From: Atherinomorus stipes
Taxonomy: Eukaryota > Chordata > Actinopteri > Atheriniformes > Atherinidae
DNA length: 64,000 nucleotides
Assembly (NCBI GenBank): GCA_023101725.1
Contig: JALJCO010010190.1
Coordinates: 23,988 to 87,987, forward strand
Direction: 5' to 3'
The translations under genes and the position numbers were made by a program. The notes under the pieces were generated by a model that was not told the DNA's origin, did not search any database, and was given only the letters and a program-made list of their open reading frames with translations. Below are positions 55,801-64,000 of the stretch, in pieces. Each line of letters opens with the position of its first letter. Within the stretch, counting starts at the first letter, position 1.

Positions 55801-56607
55801 TGTGTTTATTGAATTTCTTACATCTTCTTTTCAGTGTTTTTAAATGATATTGATGCAAAAAATTCCCGATTCTTTAAAGTTCCTAACTTTAGAGCGCTGC
55901 TGCTATTTTCCAAATCGTCAGCAGATCCCATGAAGGCACCAAAACCGACAGTGCGCTAGCGAGCATTTCACAACCTCCCACTTCCCCTCGCCTGTCCGTG
56001 GTTCTCAAACCCACACTCAACTTTTTCCTGCTAACGACAGAATAAAAATTGATCAGAAACAATTTCCTTCTTGTGAAGTAACACCAAATATTACTCAGAC
56101 GTGAGTCAGAAGTGCTTTCTACAGCCATTTTCACACGAGAACTGCTGCAGTTGCTAGCAGGACGGGGCATTTTTGCTCATATCTATGCTGAAAAAAAACC
56201 CAGGTGAGATCAGAGGGAGCAGGCGACTCACCCTGATGTCATCCAGTTTGTACTCCAGCATGCTTCCATCGGGCTCCTCCAACCCCGGCCACTCCTCGTC
56301 TCCGCCCACATCTCCTCCTTGTCCCTCGATGATGATCTCAAAGAACACCATCTTCTCTGAGAAGCGACTGAAGCTGTTGTCAAAGCAGATTTCATAGTCT
56401 CCCTCCACCGTCGGCTCCACCCTGGAATAACAAGCCAGGAACAGGTCAGACCCTGAAAGGCACCGCGCGGTCGGCAAAACGGATGTGATGAACGACTCGG
56501 GGCACTGACACGTGGACTCCGTCTGAGCGGCGCGACTCGATGACCAGTTGGATGCCTTCAGGGGAGAGGATGGTGAAGTCTACGTCCATACCAGCACCTG
56601 CGATCAC
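49797..56607 (-). CDS. tmed1: TMED1, p24 family GOLD-domain cargo receptor (5' exon missing)
   Basis: Type I membrane protein of the p24 gamma class, working in ER-Golgi COPI/COPII vesicles. Exons in transcript order: 56510-56607, 56232-56421, 49929-50096, 49797-49847. They give [18 protein letters not shown] onward through the GOLD domain ([20 protein letters not shown]), a coiled coil ([20 protein letters not shown]), a transmembrane helix ([20 protein letters not shown]) and a short basic cytosolic tail ([11 protein letters not shown]). The splice phases join cleanly. The signal-peptide exon upstream of 56607 was not recognised and may lie outside the window. A variant poly(A) signal (ATTAAA, - strand 49755-49750) lies about 42 nt past the stop. 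Family call is firm; a/b paralogue is not decided. Confidence 0.93.
49929..50096 (-). CDS. tmed1: tmed1 coiled-coil and transmembrane exon
   Basis: 168 nt, 56 codons, phase 0 at both ends: [19 protein letters not shown] to [12 protein letters not shown]. Heptad-rich helix followed by most of the transmembrane segment. Acceptor TTGGATCAG, donor GTAAAT. Confidence 0.93.
50553..51008. mobile_element. CCTCAAAATTATTCA-type MITE copy
   Basis: Left end CAGTCATCCTCAAAATTATT, right end AATAATCTTGAGCACAACTG. Located in the long tmed1 intron. Confidence 0.65.
51153..51525. mobile_element. GGGATGTATATCG-type MITE
   Basis: TAGAGATGTATACAGAGTGC at the left; ATAACGATATACATCCCA at the right. Internal GGTACCGG and CGATACCAGAG motifs. 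Confidence 0.5.
52195..52690. repeat. ACTATAAGTCGCA repeat
   Basis: Contains CTGGACTATAAGTCGCATCA and TATATACAAGTCGCACAAGT, a fish dispersed repeat with related ends. Non-coding. Confidence 0.5.
52890..53345 (+). repeat. Dispersed repeat, copy 2
   Basis: Parallel to 32938-33435 over most of its length. Confidence 0.55.
53464..54934. mobile_element. Composite hAT-like/TATCG element with SINE insertion and duplication
   Basis: Ends TAGGGATGCACAATATAATC and AATTCCAATATCGTGCATCC then CTA. Inside are the TATCG MITE, an inverted SINE pair (53937-54365) and a duplicated 100-bp flank. An A/T-rich TATATA stretch is at 54470-54620. Confidence 0.65.
53937..54365. mobile_element. Head-to-head pair of tRNA-derived SINEs
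   Basis: The left copy reads ACCACTGTGGACCCCTGAGT and GCAGCCCACTGCTCTCTGAT; the right copy is its inverse, GAGAGCAGTGGGCTGCTACT to GGTCCACAGTGGTT, with a box B-like GAATTGAACCCGGGTCC. Arms about 140 bp. Confidence 0.65.
55053..55479. mobile_element. Long-inverted-repeat MITE with TTTTTGCAGTG ends, copy 2
   Basis: CACTGCAAAAACTCAAATCT at the left; AGATTGGAGTTTTTGCAGTG at the right (read 5'-3'). Confidence 0.75.
55480..56231 (+). other. End of the long tmed1 intron
   Basis: No gene or repeat recognised. Confidence 0.4.
56232..56421 (-). CDS. tmed1: tmed1 exon, second GOLD-domain exon
   Basis: 190 nt. [19 protein letters not shown] to LEYKLDDIR, including a Gly/Glu-rich spacer ([20 protein letters not shown]). 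Acceptor TTATTCCAG, donor GTGAGT. Confidence 0.94.
56510..56607 (-). CDS. tmed1: tmed1 exon, first GOLD-domain exon seen
   Basis: 98 nt. [20 protein letters not shown] to RRSDGVH plus GT of a split Val codon. Acceptor TACTTGCAG, donor GTCAGT. Begins in phase 0, matching the human Q|V boundary. Confidence 0.92.
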
Positions 56608-57179
56608 CTGCAAGTACACACACCAGAAACATCTCTTTATGGGATGGATAACGGAAATAACAGGGTGACATCCCAACATGACTACAGGAAGCTTTGTACG
56701 AATCAAATATTAACACAGATTATTCTCATAGAGCCGCAAACGCTTTACGTGCACAGTCTCCGTGTGCATGCAAAGTACAGCTCAACCATTAATCACATTT
56801 GTGATTAAAATGCTATTTTAATTGGCGTAATTTTGTCATCACACCATCTGATCACGTGCAGTAAGCAGCGCAAGTGACCGTGCTGAAGGACACGCGTGTT
56901 CAGAATCAGCTCCCTGAAGTTAAAGATCAACGGCGCCAGGCTCAGAGCCGTTACCGACAGCGACACTTCTGCAGATCGCTCAGGGCACGGTCTCATGGCT
57001 TCCCTCACAACAACTACACTCTAACGATCTGGATTCTGGCAGCAGGGGTCCGACAAGCCTGCGCGGTCTCAGGGTTGTTTTCTGAAACGTTTTGAGGACG
57101 AAACTGTCGTCATCACGCCGTGATGCAAGTAGAAAGAGACGTATTGAGCTGGTGGCGTCACCACCTGTTAGAGTGGGAT

Positions 57180-58350
57180 GTCTGTCACTAATAGGGGATT
57201 ATCACGCTTACCGGAAGTTCCCGGATTTTGGACACTTCCTCTTCCGGGCCATGTTAACGACAGCCGTTCCTGCTCTGTTATACTGTTTAAATCGGATAGA
57301 CTCCAAACATACTTAAGTTTTCATTCTAGACTGAAGTAATACTAAGGATCAGAAGCTGGATCAAAGCAATCGATTCGCCGCGGTGAAGGGCCGAACTTTA
57401 TAATAAAACACACGTTTGTTTGTCGCCGGTGGGGCACAACACCGGCACTTCACAGCATGCTAGCATTAGCCAGCTAGCGTTTACTGATGTGCTGAACTTT
57501 GTGTGTCTTAAAACACACAAACATCTAAAAATCGGGTCTGTACCCCCCGTTTCCAGTGGAACAACTGGGGACTGCCAAGAAAGGAGACGCTTTCAGATGC
57601 TTGTGTGTTTTCAGCCGCACAAAGTTAGGCACGTCATAGAGCTGGCTAATGCTAACCTGCTAACAGTAGTCCGCCAGCTACTACTCTGTTAAACTTTGTA
57701 AATCGGATAAACGCCAATGCCAAGTTTTCATTCCAGACTGAAGTGATGCTAAGGAAGAAGTGGATCAAAACGACCGATTCACCGCGGTGAAGGACCGAAC
57801 TTTATAATAAACCGACACACGTTTGTTTGTGGCCGGCAGACTGCGCAGTCGTGTTGGCATTAGCCAGCTTGATGACGTGCCTAACTTTGTGCGGCTGAAA
57901 ACACACAAGCATCTGAAAGCGTCTCCTTTTTTTGGCAGTCCCCAGTTGTTCCACTGGAAACGGGGAGGTACAGACCCGATTTTCAGATGTTTGTATGTTT
58001 TCACAAGCGAAAAGTTGGTAACGTCAGCTAACGCGAGCTTGCTAACGCTAGCTGTAGTGTAGTCTGCATCATTGAAGTGCCGACTACAGAAATACGTGCA
58101 ACCTTGTTTTATTTTAAATTTCGGTCCTTCACTCCGACAAATCGCTTTCATCCACTTCTTCCTTAGTGTCTTTTCAGTCGGGAATCCATGAAAACTTAGG
58201 TACGGCTGGCGATGTTTATTAGATGTACACAATGGAACCGAGCAGCAACATCGACACTTGGATTGAGCCATTCCTGGCCCGGAAGAGGAAGCTTCAGATG
58301 TTTCAACTTCCGGAAACTGGAACGCGGAAGCGTGACAATCCCCTATAGAC
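57180..58350. repeat. Inverted-repeat cluster built from a THAP-gene element
   Basis: TAGGGGATTATCACGCTTAC (about 57191, +) matches the reverse complement of the segment near 58320-58345. Direct copies of CGAACTTTATAATAAAA lie at about 57395 and 57795. Two hairpin-like modules (about 57440-57690 and 57820-58070) each hold a forward and an inverted copy of the same THAP segment. Confidence 0.65.
57765..58271 (-). CDS. THAP zinc-finger ORF, probably transposon-derived
   Basis: From Met at 58271: MAQSKCRCCCSVPLCTSNKH then FHGFPTEKTLRKKWMKAIC, CTYFCSRHFNDADY and LKIGSVPPRFQWN. This gives the C-x4-C ... C-x2-H zinc ligands, the conserved P and W, and an AVP-box-like SVPPRF: a complete THAP DNA-binding domain. 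The part after the domain (about 60 aa) is read from an inverted copy of the same element and is unlikely to be real protein. No transposase domain follows. Could be a decayed domesticated or P-element-like gene; the frame runs further 5' to 58469. Confidence 0.5.
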   Translation of the reverse strand: MAQSKCRCCCSVPLCTSNKHRQPYLSFHGFPTEKTLRKKWMKAICRSEGPKFKIKQGCTYFCSRHFNDADYTTASVSKLALADVTNFSLVKTYKHLKIGSVPPRFQWNNWGLPKKGDAFRCLCVFSRTKLGTSSSWLMPTRLRSLPATNKRVSVYYKVRSFTAVNRSF

Positions 58351-58483
58351 AATCTCTGCACGTACATGCATCGTAGAGGACGTTTGTGTAAATGCTCTTT
58401 GTTAAATGTTAAAATAAAGAACGGCCCCTCGTCAGTGCAGCAGAGCGTGCAGACAGAGAGATCCAGCATGAAGGGAGCTCTGA

Positions 58484-59180
58484 TTGTTCCAGATCTCGTT
58501 GCTGACCTTTAAAACGTTGCACGGTTCTGCTCCCAGTTACCTCTCTGAGTTATTGTCCCGCCACCTCCCTACCAGATCTCTTAGATCATCCTCTTTGTCC
58601 TTTCTGGAAGTACGGAGACACAGGTGCAACTCCAGGGGTGCCAGGGCTTTCTCTGTTGCAGCCCCCCGCCTCTGGAACGCACTTCCCTTCAAACTCAGGT
58701 CAACACGGTGTATTACGTCTTTTAAAACCATGATCAGAGGTGGCCGGGACTTTTCCGTGCCGGGTGCAGGTCCTGCCCGGCCGCTGTGTTGGTTGGGACA
58801 GGACCTGCACGAATTAATTTGTGTGGGTTGGTCTCGACTGGTTCGGGGGCTGGGTGGGGTGGGGTGGGCTCGTGGTGGGGGGAGGGTTGGTGGCCCTTTG
58901 GTCCCCATCCATGGTGTATGTCGGTGGGTGTATAAAAATAAAAAATAAATAAATAAATAAAATCAAACCATGATCAGATCCCATCTTTTGGCGCAGGCCT
59001 TTCCTTCTTAATCTTTTTTTCTTTGTATTGTTTTTCTTAAATGAATTCTTCTCTTTTTAATTAGGTCTTATATGTTTATATGTTTTTAGCCTTGTGTTGA
59101 TGTCCTGCTATGTAAAGCACTTTGGGCATCCAGTTGGATGTACAAATTTGTGCTATATAAATGAAATAAATGAAATGAAA
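58484..59180 (+). pseudogene. L2-type LINE 3' end, interrupted by a younger insertion
   Basis: The last part of the reverse transcriptase ORF (APSYLSELLSRHLPTRSLRS, RAFSVAAPRLWNALPFKL) is open until an insertion at 58738-58964, after which the frame resumes as MIRSHLLAQAFPS and stops. The 3' end GTAAAGCACTTTGGGCATCC and GCTATATAAATGAAATAAAT is typical of L2. 5'-truncated. Confidence 0.75.
58738..58964 (+). mobile_element. Short retroposon with 13-bp target duplication
   Basis: 227 bp, GC-rich head (GGTGGCCGGGACTTTTCC), ends in (AAATA)n-like tail. Flanked by AAACCATGATCAG at 58725-58737 and 58965-58977. No pol III box recognised; source unknown. Confidence 0.7.
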
Positions 59181-59219
59181 GGGAGCTCCGGTGAGAGACA
59201 ACAAAGCTGCCAGAGATAT

Positions 59220-59285
59220 GAAAATATTGTGAGATTTTTCTGAATTCTCGCGAGATTTCGTAACAGAACAATGAAATATTGCAAC
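59220..59285. repeat. TATCG MITE fragment with intact TCTCGCGAGA
   Basis: AATTCTCGCGAGATTTCGTA inside a short fragment; intact palindrome at 59246-59255. Confidence 0.6.
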
Positions 59286-59954
59286 AAAGTGCCTACGACT
59301 ACTGTTATGCCTTTTTGTGAAAGAAACAGATAATTAGTTCATGGTGTGAATTATTTACATTAAAAAAGGGAATAAATAAGTTGATGGATACTAAAAGTTA
59401 ATTATTTCATGCTGGAAAAAAAAACAAAGTGTCTGAATTTCAGATCTAATCAGTGCGACACATCTTCTTAAAAAGCTTTTTGTTAAAATGTACGCTCAGT
59501 TATGTTCTCTCTTATCCATCAACCACAGATGCTTCCCGTTCCTACGACCCTGTTAACGCACACAGGAGATGTGTGGTATAAATACTGAGCTGCCACCAGT
59601 CACTTTTAGCCACAAATTTAGACTGACACAAGGGAGCCACTTTTTCTCTCTTTAGCAGGTTTAATCTTCTCACCTTCCTCTCAAATTTTCACCGAAGATG
59701 TGCTGAAGAAAATGTGAAGGCAGGAAGTGAAGAAACGCATCAGGAAGACACACGTGTGATGCAGATGCAGGTTTTAAGCAGCCGCTAAAAAAAACTGAAC
59801 AAACTTTGCTTTGTACATTAATGCTTTCCCTTCAGATAATTTCAGCACAAATGAAACTTTTTCAGGAAAAAGGAGGGAAAATTAAACTTCCTGGGTTAAA
59901 AAATACTAATTATTCCTTGAACAAACAAGTGAGTAAATACACAAAGCCAAACAT

Positions 59955-60230
59955 GCAACTTGTGTGTGTGTGTGTGGGCGTTTTTGCAACATTATGGGGA
60001 CCATGTTCCGGATTTTGACCAACAACGTGGGGACGTCTTGCCCTCGTGGGGACATTTTCCTGGTCCCCACGGGTACGAACCCCATTTTGAGGGTCAAGAT
60101 TAGGTTTTAGAGATTAAGTTACAATCAGTTATGGGCGTTAGGTTTAGGGTAAGGGGCTTGGAAAATGCAACATGTCAATGGATGTACCCCACGGGGATAT
60201 AAAAACAAATGTGTGTGTGTGTGTGTGCAT
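59955..60230 (+). repeat. GTGGGGAC/GTCCCCAC fish repeat
   Basis: GT microsatellite, then GGGGACCATGTTCCGGATTT, CCTCGTGGGGACATTTTCCT, GGTCCCCACGGG, TTAGGTTTAGGGTAAGGG and a second GT microsatellite. A common fish dispersed repeat. Confidence 0.55.
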
Positions 60231-60509
60231 GCGTGTGTGCTGTAAACAGGGCTTTTGCAGGTTTCAGCAAGTTAAATTTTAAACCTTTTAAAACCTTTAT
60301 AAATTAAATTTAAGACCAACATGATTCATCACCAGAAAATTTTTAAATTTTATTAATTTTGTCATTAAATGAAGAAAAAAAAAGTCCTTGCATTAAAAAT
60401 AGACTATTTTTCCTGTTTATTTATTGAAGTTAGTATATGAATGTATATTTGTCCTTTCATTTAATCTAATTTTTGTCTATTTAAAAAAAGAAAAAGATAC
60501 ACTTAATTA

Positions 60510-60580
60510 ATCCGAATTAGAGAGCCGATTAGGAAATTCATCTGCATTAAAGCGTCCGGGGAGCAGTTGGTGGGGGTTAA
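60510..60580 (+). mobile_element. SINE fragment
   Basis: GAATTAGAGAGCCGATTAGG and CCGGGGAGCAGTTGGTGGGG, as in 54170-54350. Confidence 0.45.
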
Positions 60581-61079
60581 AAAATAGATTTTAAAATAGA
60601 TCTATTTTATTTATTCAATTTATTCAGTTAAATTTATCTAAAATATTTATTCAAATTTATTTTTATTAAATTAATTTATTTTAAAATAAATTTTCAAAAA
60701 AATTATACATATCTTTTTATTGTAATCACTATTATTTTTTAATTAGTTTTAACCTGAATGTGGGCTGTTGAGGGTGGGGGTTGTTCCTAAGTTGAGTACG
60801 TGTGCATGTATAATACCATTATGCAAAAAAAACAATATATTGTTAAAAAAAAAAAAAAGAGTAAGTAAGCTTCCCAACGTAACACTAAAATCTGTCTATA
60901 TCCAGCATAACTGGAGGACATGATCACATTTATTTAAGAAAAACTGAGAAACTTTTAAATCCTAAACCAAGTCGAAAATGTCCAGATTTGACCATTGACA
61001 CAGAGGATAGACCGATATATCAGCTGGCTAATATTTTAAGCCGATATTTGCGTTTTTTTTTTTTATGATATCCGCATAC

Positions 61080-61311
61080 GTCAAAGATGCTCTAATGTGT
61101 CTGGGACAGTTTTGTTTGTTTTTTAAAATGATTATTTCCGATAAAAATTCAAAAGCAATTTTTTATTTCACTAAATTATTATTTAGTAAATTTTTATTTA
61201 TTATTAGTTTCTTTAATTTCTTATTATTTGAACAAGAATTGCTTTGAGTTACTATTATGAATTCAGCATTTTCTTTAATTGGAGGGTATGAATAACTTTA
61301 AGGACGACTGT
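61080..61311 (-). mobile_element. CCTCAAAATTATTCA-type MITE, truncated
   Basis: Ends TTGGAGGGTATGAATAACTT then TAAGGACGACTG; the other end is missing. Confidence 0.6.
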
Positions 61312-62489
61312 ATGTGGCCTACAAGTAAAAAAAAAAAAGAATTAAGACTTATCTAAATAAAGAGGAAGACCTTCTGTAAAAGCTGACTGTTTTTAAGAAT
61401 TTTAGACTTTAAGACCCTGCAAGAAACCTGTTATACATCGCATATTTGCTCAGGTAATCTTTCTCTCACACATAGCTCATGCAAATTTCATCACAAGGTC
61501 GATGATACTAACTCCTCATCTGACAGAAATGAAAGGAACTTTGTTTAAAGTTAAGTTTTTATAAATAACTACTGGGTACTGCAGTTAAAGTCACACTTAT
61601 TGTAACACTTGTGAGTCAGCGTTAAGCTCCCAGACACCCTCAAATAAACATTTGCTGAGCCCCTCACAGGAAAGAGCAACGCCATCATCTCTGAGACGGA
61701 GACCTTCCCGCAAAACAAACAGCCGTCGGAGAAGATAATTCCCCTTTAAGCAACGCTGATAGTATAATAGGGATGTAACAATTACTGATAAAAAGATAAA
61801 TCGTGATATAATTCCCGACTGTTAGCATTACAGTTTCAGATTTTCATTAAGGTAAAACTGTGAATATCGCTCTTTGTTTGGCCTCTGAAAACATGGCGAA
61901 GGGCACCGAAGGCCCCGCATGGACGGCTCTGACAGGACAACGTTATCTGAACCTTTCAGAAAGACGGACAGAATCAACTTCTGATATATTATTCAGCGTA
62001 TTCTTCGCGGCCAATGCGCCTCGGGAAGGGAATGAATAAAAGTTAAATAATTCAGACTTGTCTAGATCAAATTTAAAACCTTGGATAAAAAAATGGCCCT
62101 TTTGAAGTCTTTTTCAGACCTGCAAGAACCCCGTTATTTACACACTTTTACTTCAGCTATATGAAACAGTGAAAAAGTCCTTTCTGTTCCAGATCTTCCG
62201 AAATATGTCAGACTTGATCAAGTTTTGAGCTCTGAATGTGATGTAAAGTGTTCTTCGTTCTCATCTACAATCCTCCTGTGGCCATCTTCAATGCACATTT
62301 ATATGTTTAATGTTTATTTTATTATTTCTGCCAACAGGAAGCCCATTGTTCTTGTTAATATATCTTTTTAAATAAAACTTGGTGAAATGATTTCAGTGTG
62401 TTTGAGCACTTTCTGGACATTTTAAGCCGATTTCAATATGACATAACCATGACATGAAATTTTCATATCGTTGCATTCCTATGGTTAAT
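61312..62489 (+). other. Non-coding stretch upstream of tmed1
   Basis: No gene, tmed1 first exon or clear repeat recognised. Confidence 0.35.
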
Positions 62490-62497
62490 ATGTTTAA

Positions 62498-63515
62498 GTA
62501 GGGATGCATGATATTGGAATTTTGGCTGATATCCAATATGCCGATATTTTAAAACTCATGTGGCCGATTACCGATATCGACACTGGTATTAAAGCTGAAA
62601 TAAAATAAGCAGTCATTGCAAATAGCAGTTTTGTTATCGATTTCCAACACTTTAAAAAATAGGAGTGGGAAAATAATCAATACACTGAAATATTGCGATA
62701 TTTTTATATGCCGATACCAAAATCGACATATAAAAACTATTTTGTGAATTCCCGCGAGATTTTGTAACAGAACGATGACATCTCCTAAGATTTCGGTAGT
62801 AAAATAGATGGATATCATGTTTCTAAATGTCAATATGATATCAGCTATGAAAATATCAGGGCTGGGAAAAAATGCAATGCACTGAAACTTCACAATATTT
62901 CCATGCAGAAATGATATTGATATTTTAAAATGCGGTATCGATCTATTTTACTAACAAAATCACAAGATTTTGTCATTCAGTCACGAAGTCTTATGAATTT
63001 TTGTGAAATCTCGCAAGATTCCGTAAGATTATGATGAAATCTCACGAGATTTTGTTAGTAAATAGATCAATATTGCATTTTTAAATATCTAAATGAAATC
63101 TGCATATGAAAATATTGCGATATTTCAGTGTATCGATATTTTTTCGCAGCTCTAGAAAATATCGCGAAATTTTTGTGAATTCTCGTGAGATTCTATAACA
63201 GAGCGATGAAATATTGCGAGATTTCATTGGTAAAATAGATTGATACCACGTTTTCAAGCGGCAATAAGATATCAGCAATATGATATGAAAATATCGTGAT
63301 ATTTCAGTGTAACAATATTTTTTACCCACCCCTAGTCTTTAGAAGTTTTAAAGTCTGTAAGTCTGCAGTTTTTGTTTTTTTTTTAGACTTTAGAAACAGC
63401 TGGCTGATTGTTTAAATATCGGTTAAATATCAGTAGAGTGGCCAATGTCCGACACTCAGTTTTAAGGCCGATATAGGCCGATACCGATAGGGGGCCGATT
63501 ATATCGTGCATCCCT
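62498..63515. mobile_element. Composite hAT-like/TATCG element with perfect 8-bp target duplication
   Basis: GTAGGGATGCATGATATTGG at the left, GATTATATCGTGCATCCCT at the right, flanked by ATGTTTAA at 62490-62497 and 63516-63523. Contains the inner MITE, itself interrupted by another copy (about 62850-63156). Confidence 0.8.
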
Positions 63516-63533
63516 ATGTTTAATGCTATGTGC

Positions 63534-64000
63534 TAGGGCTTTGCAATTAATTGAAATTTGATCGTGATTTCAATTTTAATGTCAAACGATCTCCAAACTC
63601 ATTTAATCAGGTTGAAACGATTTATTTGCTATTTTTCTTTACACAATTTCTAAAAGTTACTCTGAAGTTAACATTAATTTTAGTGGCTTCTCACCTATGC
63701 AATTTGTTGGGTGTCATTTACAAAAATGTTAGATTTGGAAAGTTGTAGCATTGCACTAAAGCTTAAAGTTAAGTTTGGGATATTTATTTATATAAAAAAA
63801 AAAAAAAGGATTACTCTATTTTTCAAATATAAAGAAATTGCAGAAGAGCTGGACAGTTTATTTTGGATACATTTATGTTTTTCTATGCCTTATTCAATAT
63901 TTAAAATATATTTATTTATTTATTTAATGTTTATTTATTACAAAACAGCTGTAAGGTGTGTTTTTATAGCCTAGATTTTTTTCTGTTTCAACGTTTTGCG
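63534..64000. mobile_element. GGGCTGYGCAATTAATCG-type MITE, runs off the window
   Basis: TAGGGCTTTGCAATTAATTG, TTGGGTGTCATTTACAAAAA and ACGTTTTGCG match 7910-8497. Confidence 0.6.

Overview
The window is a repeat-rich piece of a teleost fish chromosome. It carries two convergent protein-coding genes. On the + strand is an essentially complete dynamin-2 gene (dnm2; CDS 484-43279, 20 coding exons plus an alternative exon 10, predicted 863 aa). On the - strand is the 3' part of a p24-family cargo-receptor gene, tmed1 (49797-56607, four exons, first exon not found). DNM2 and TMED1 are also convergent neighbours on human 19p13.2, so the synteny supports both calls. Fish origin is inferred from the gene structure and from the repeats: Tc1-like transposons, hAT-like MITEs, Mermaid-like tRNA SINEs and L2-type LINE 3' ends.

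Layout. 1-483: 5' flank/5' UTR of dnm2. 484-18097: exons 1-8 (GTPase domain, bundle element and part of the stalk), with long introns full of transposons. 19926-28735: exons 9-13 (stalk), including two mutually exclusive versions of exon 10. 33931-35721: exons 14-16 (PH domain). 36719-37237: exons 17-18 (GED). 40129-43279: exons 19-20 (proline-rich domain, stop). 45487-45526 is a candidate alternative terminal exon that continues the proline-rich reading frame. 49797-56607: tmed1 exons in reverse, with a 6.1 kb intron. 56608-64000: repeats, including a THAP-domain ORF in an inverted-repeat cluster and an L2 LINE tail carrying a younger nested retroposon.

Both products act in membrane traffic: dynamin-2 is the GTPase that severs endocytic and Golgi-derived vesicles, and TMED1 is a p24 protein of the early secretory pathway. 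They are separate genes with separate promoters; nothing here suggests co-regulation beyond their tail-to-tail placement.

Most of the rest is transposon-derived. The most informative items are: a retroposon encoding two tiny ORFs, one with a transmembrane helix (38262-39362); an amplified hAT-like element that already contained a TATCG-type MITE, one copy having a perfect 8-bp target duplication; decaying TCTCGCGAGA motifs in that MITE; two elements with internal ACTTTATT minisatellites; and several nested insertions that can be ordered in time. Two dnm2 introns use GC donors, and one tmed1 intron is a stop-free 81-nt intron.
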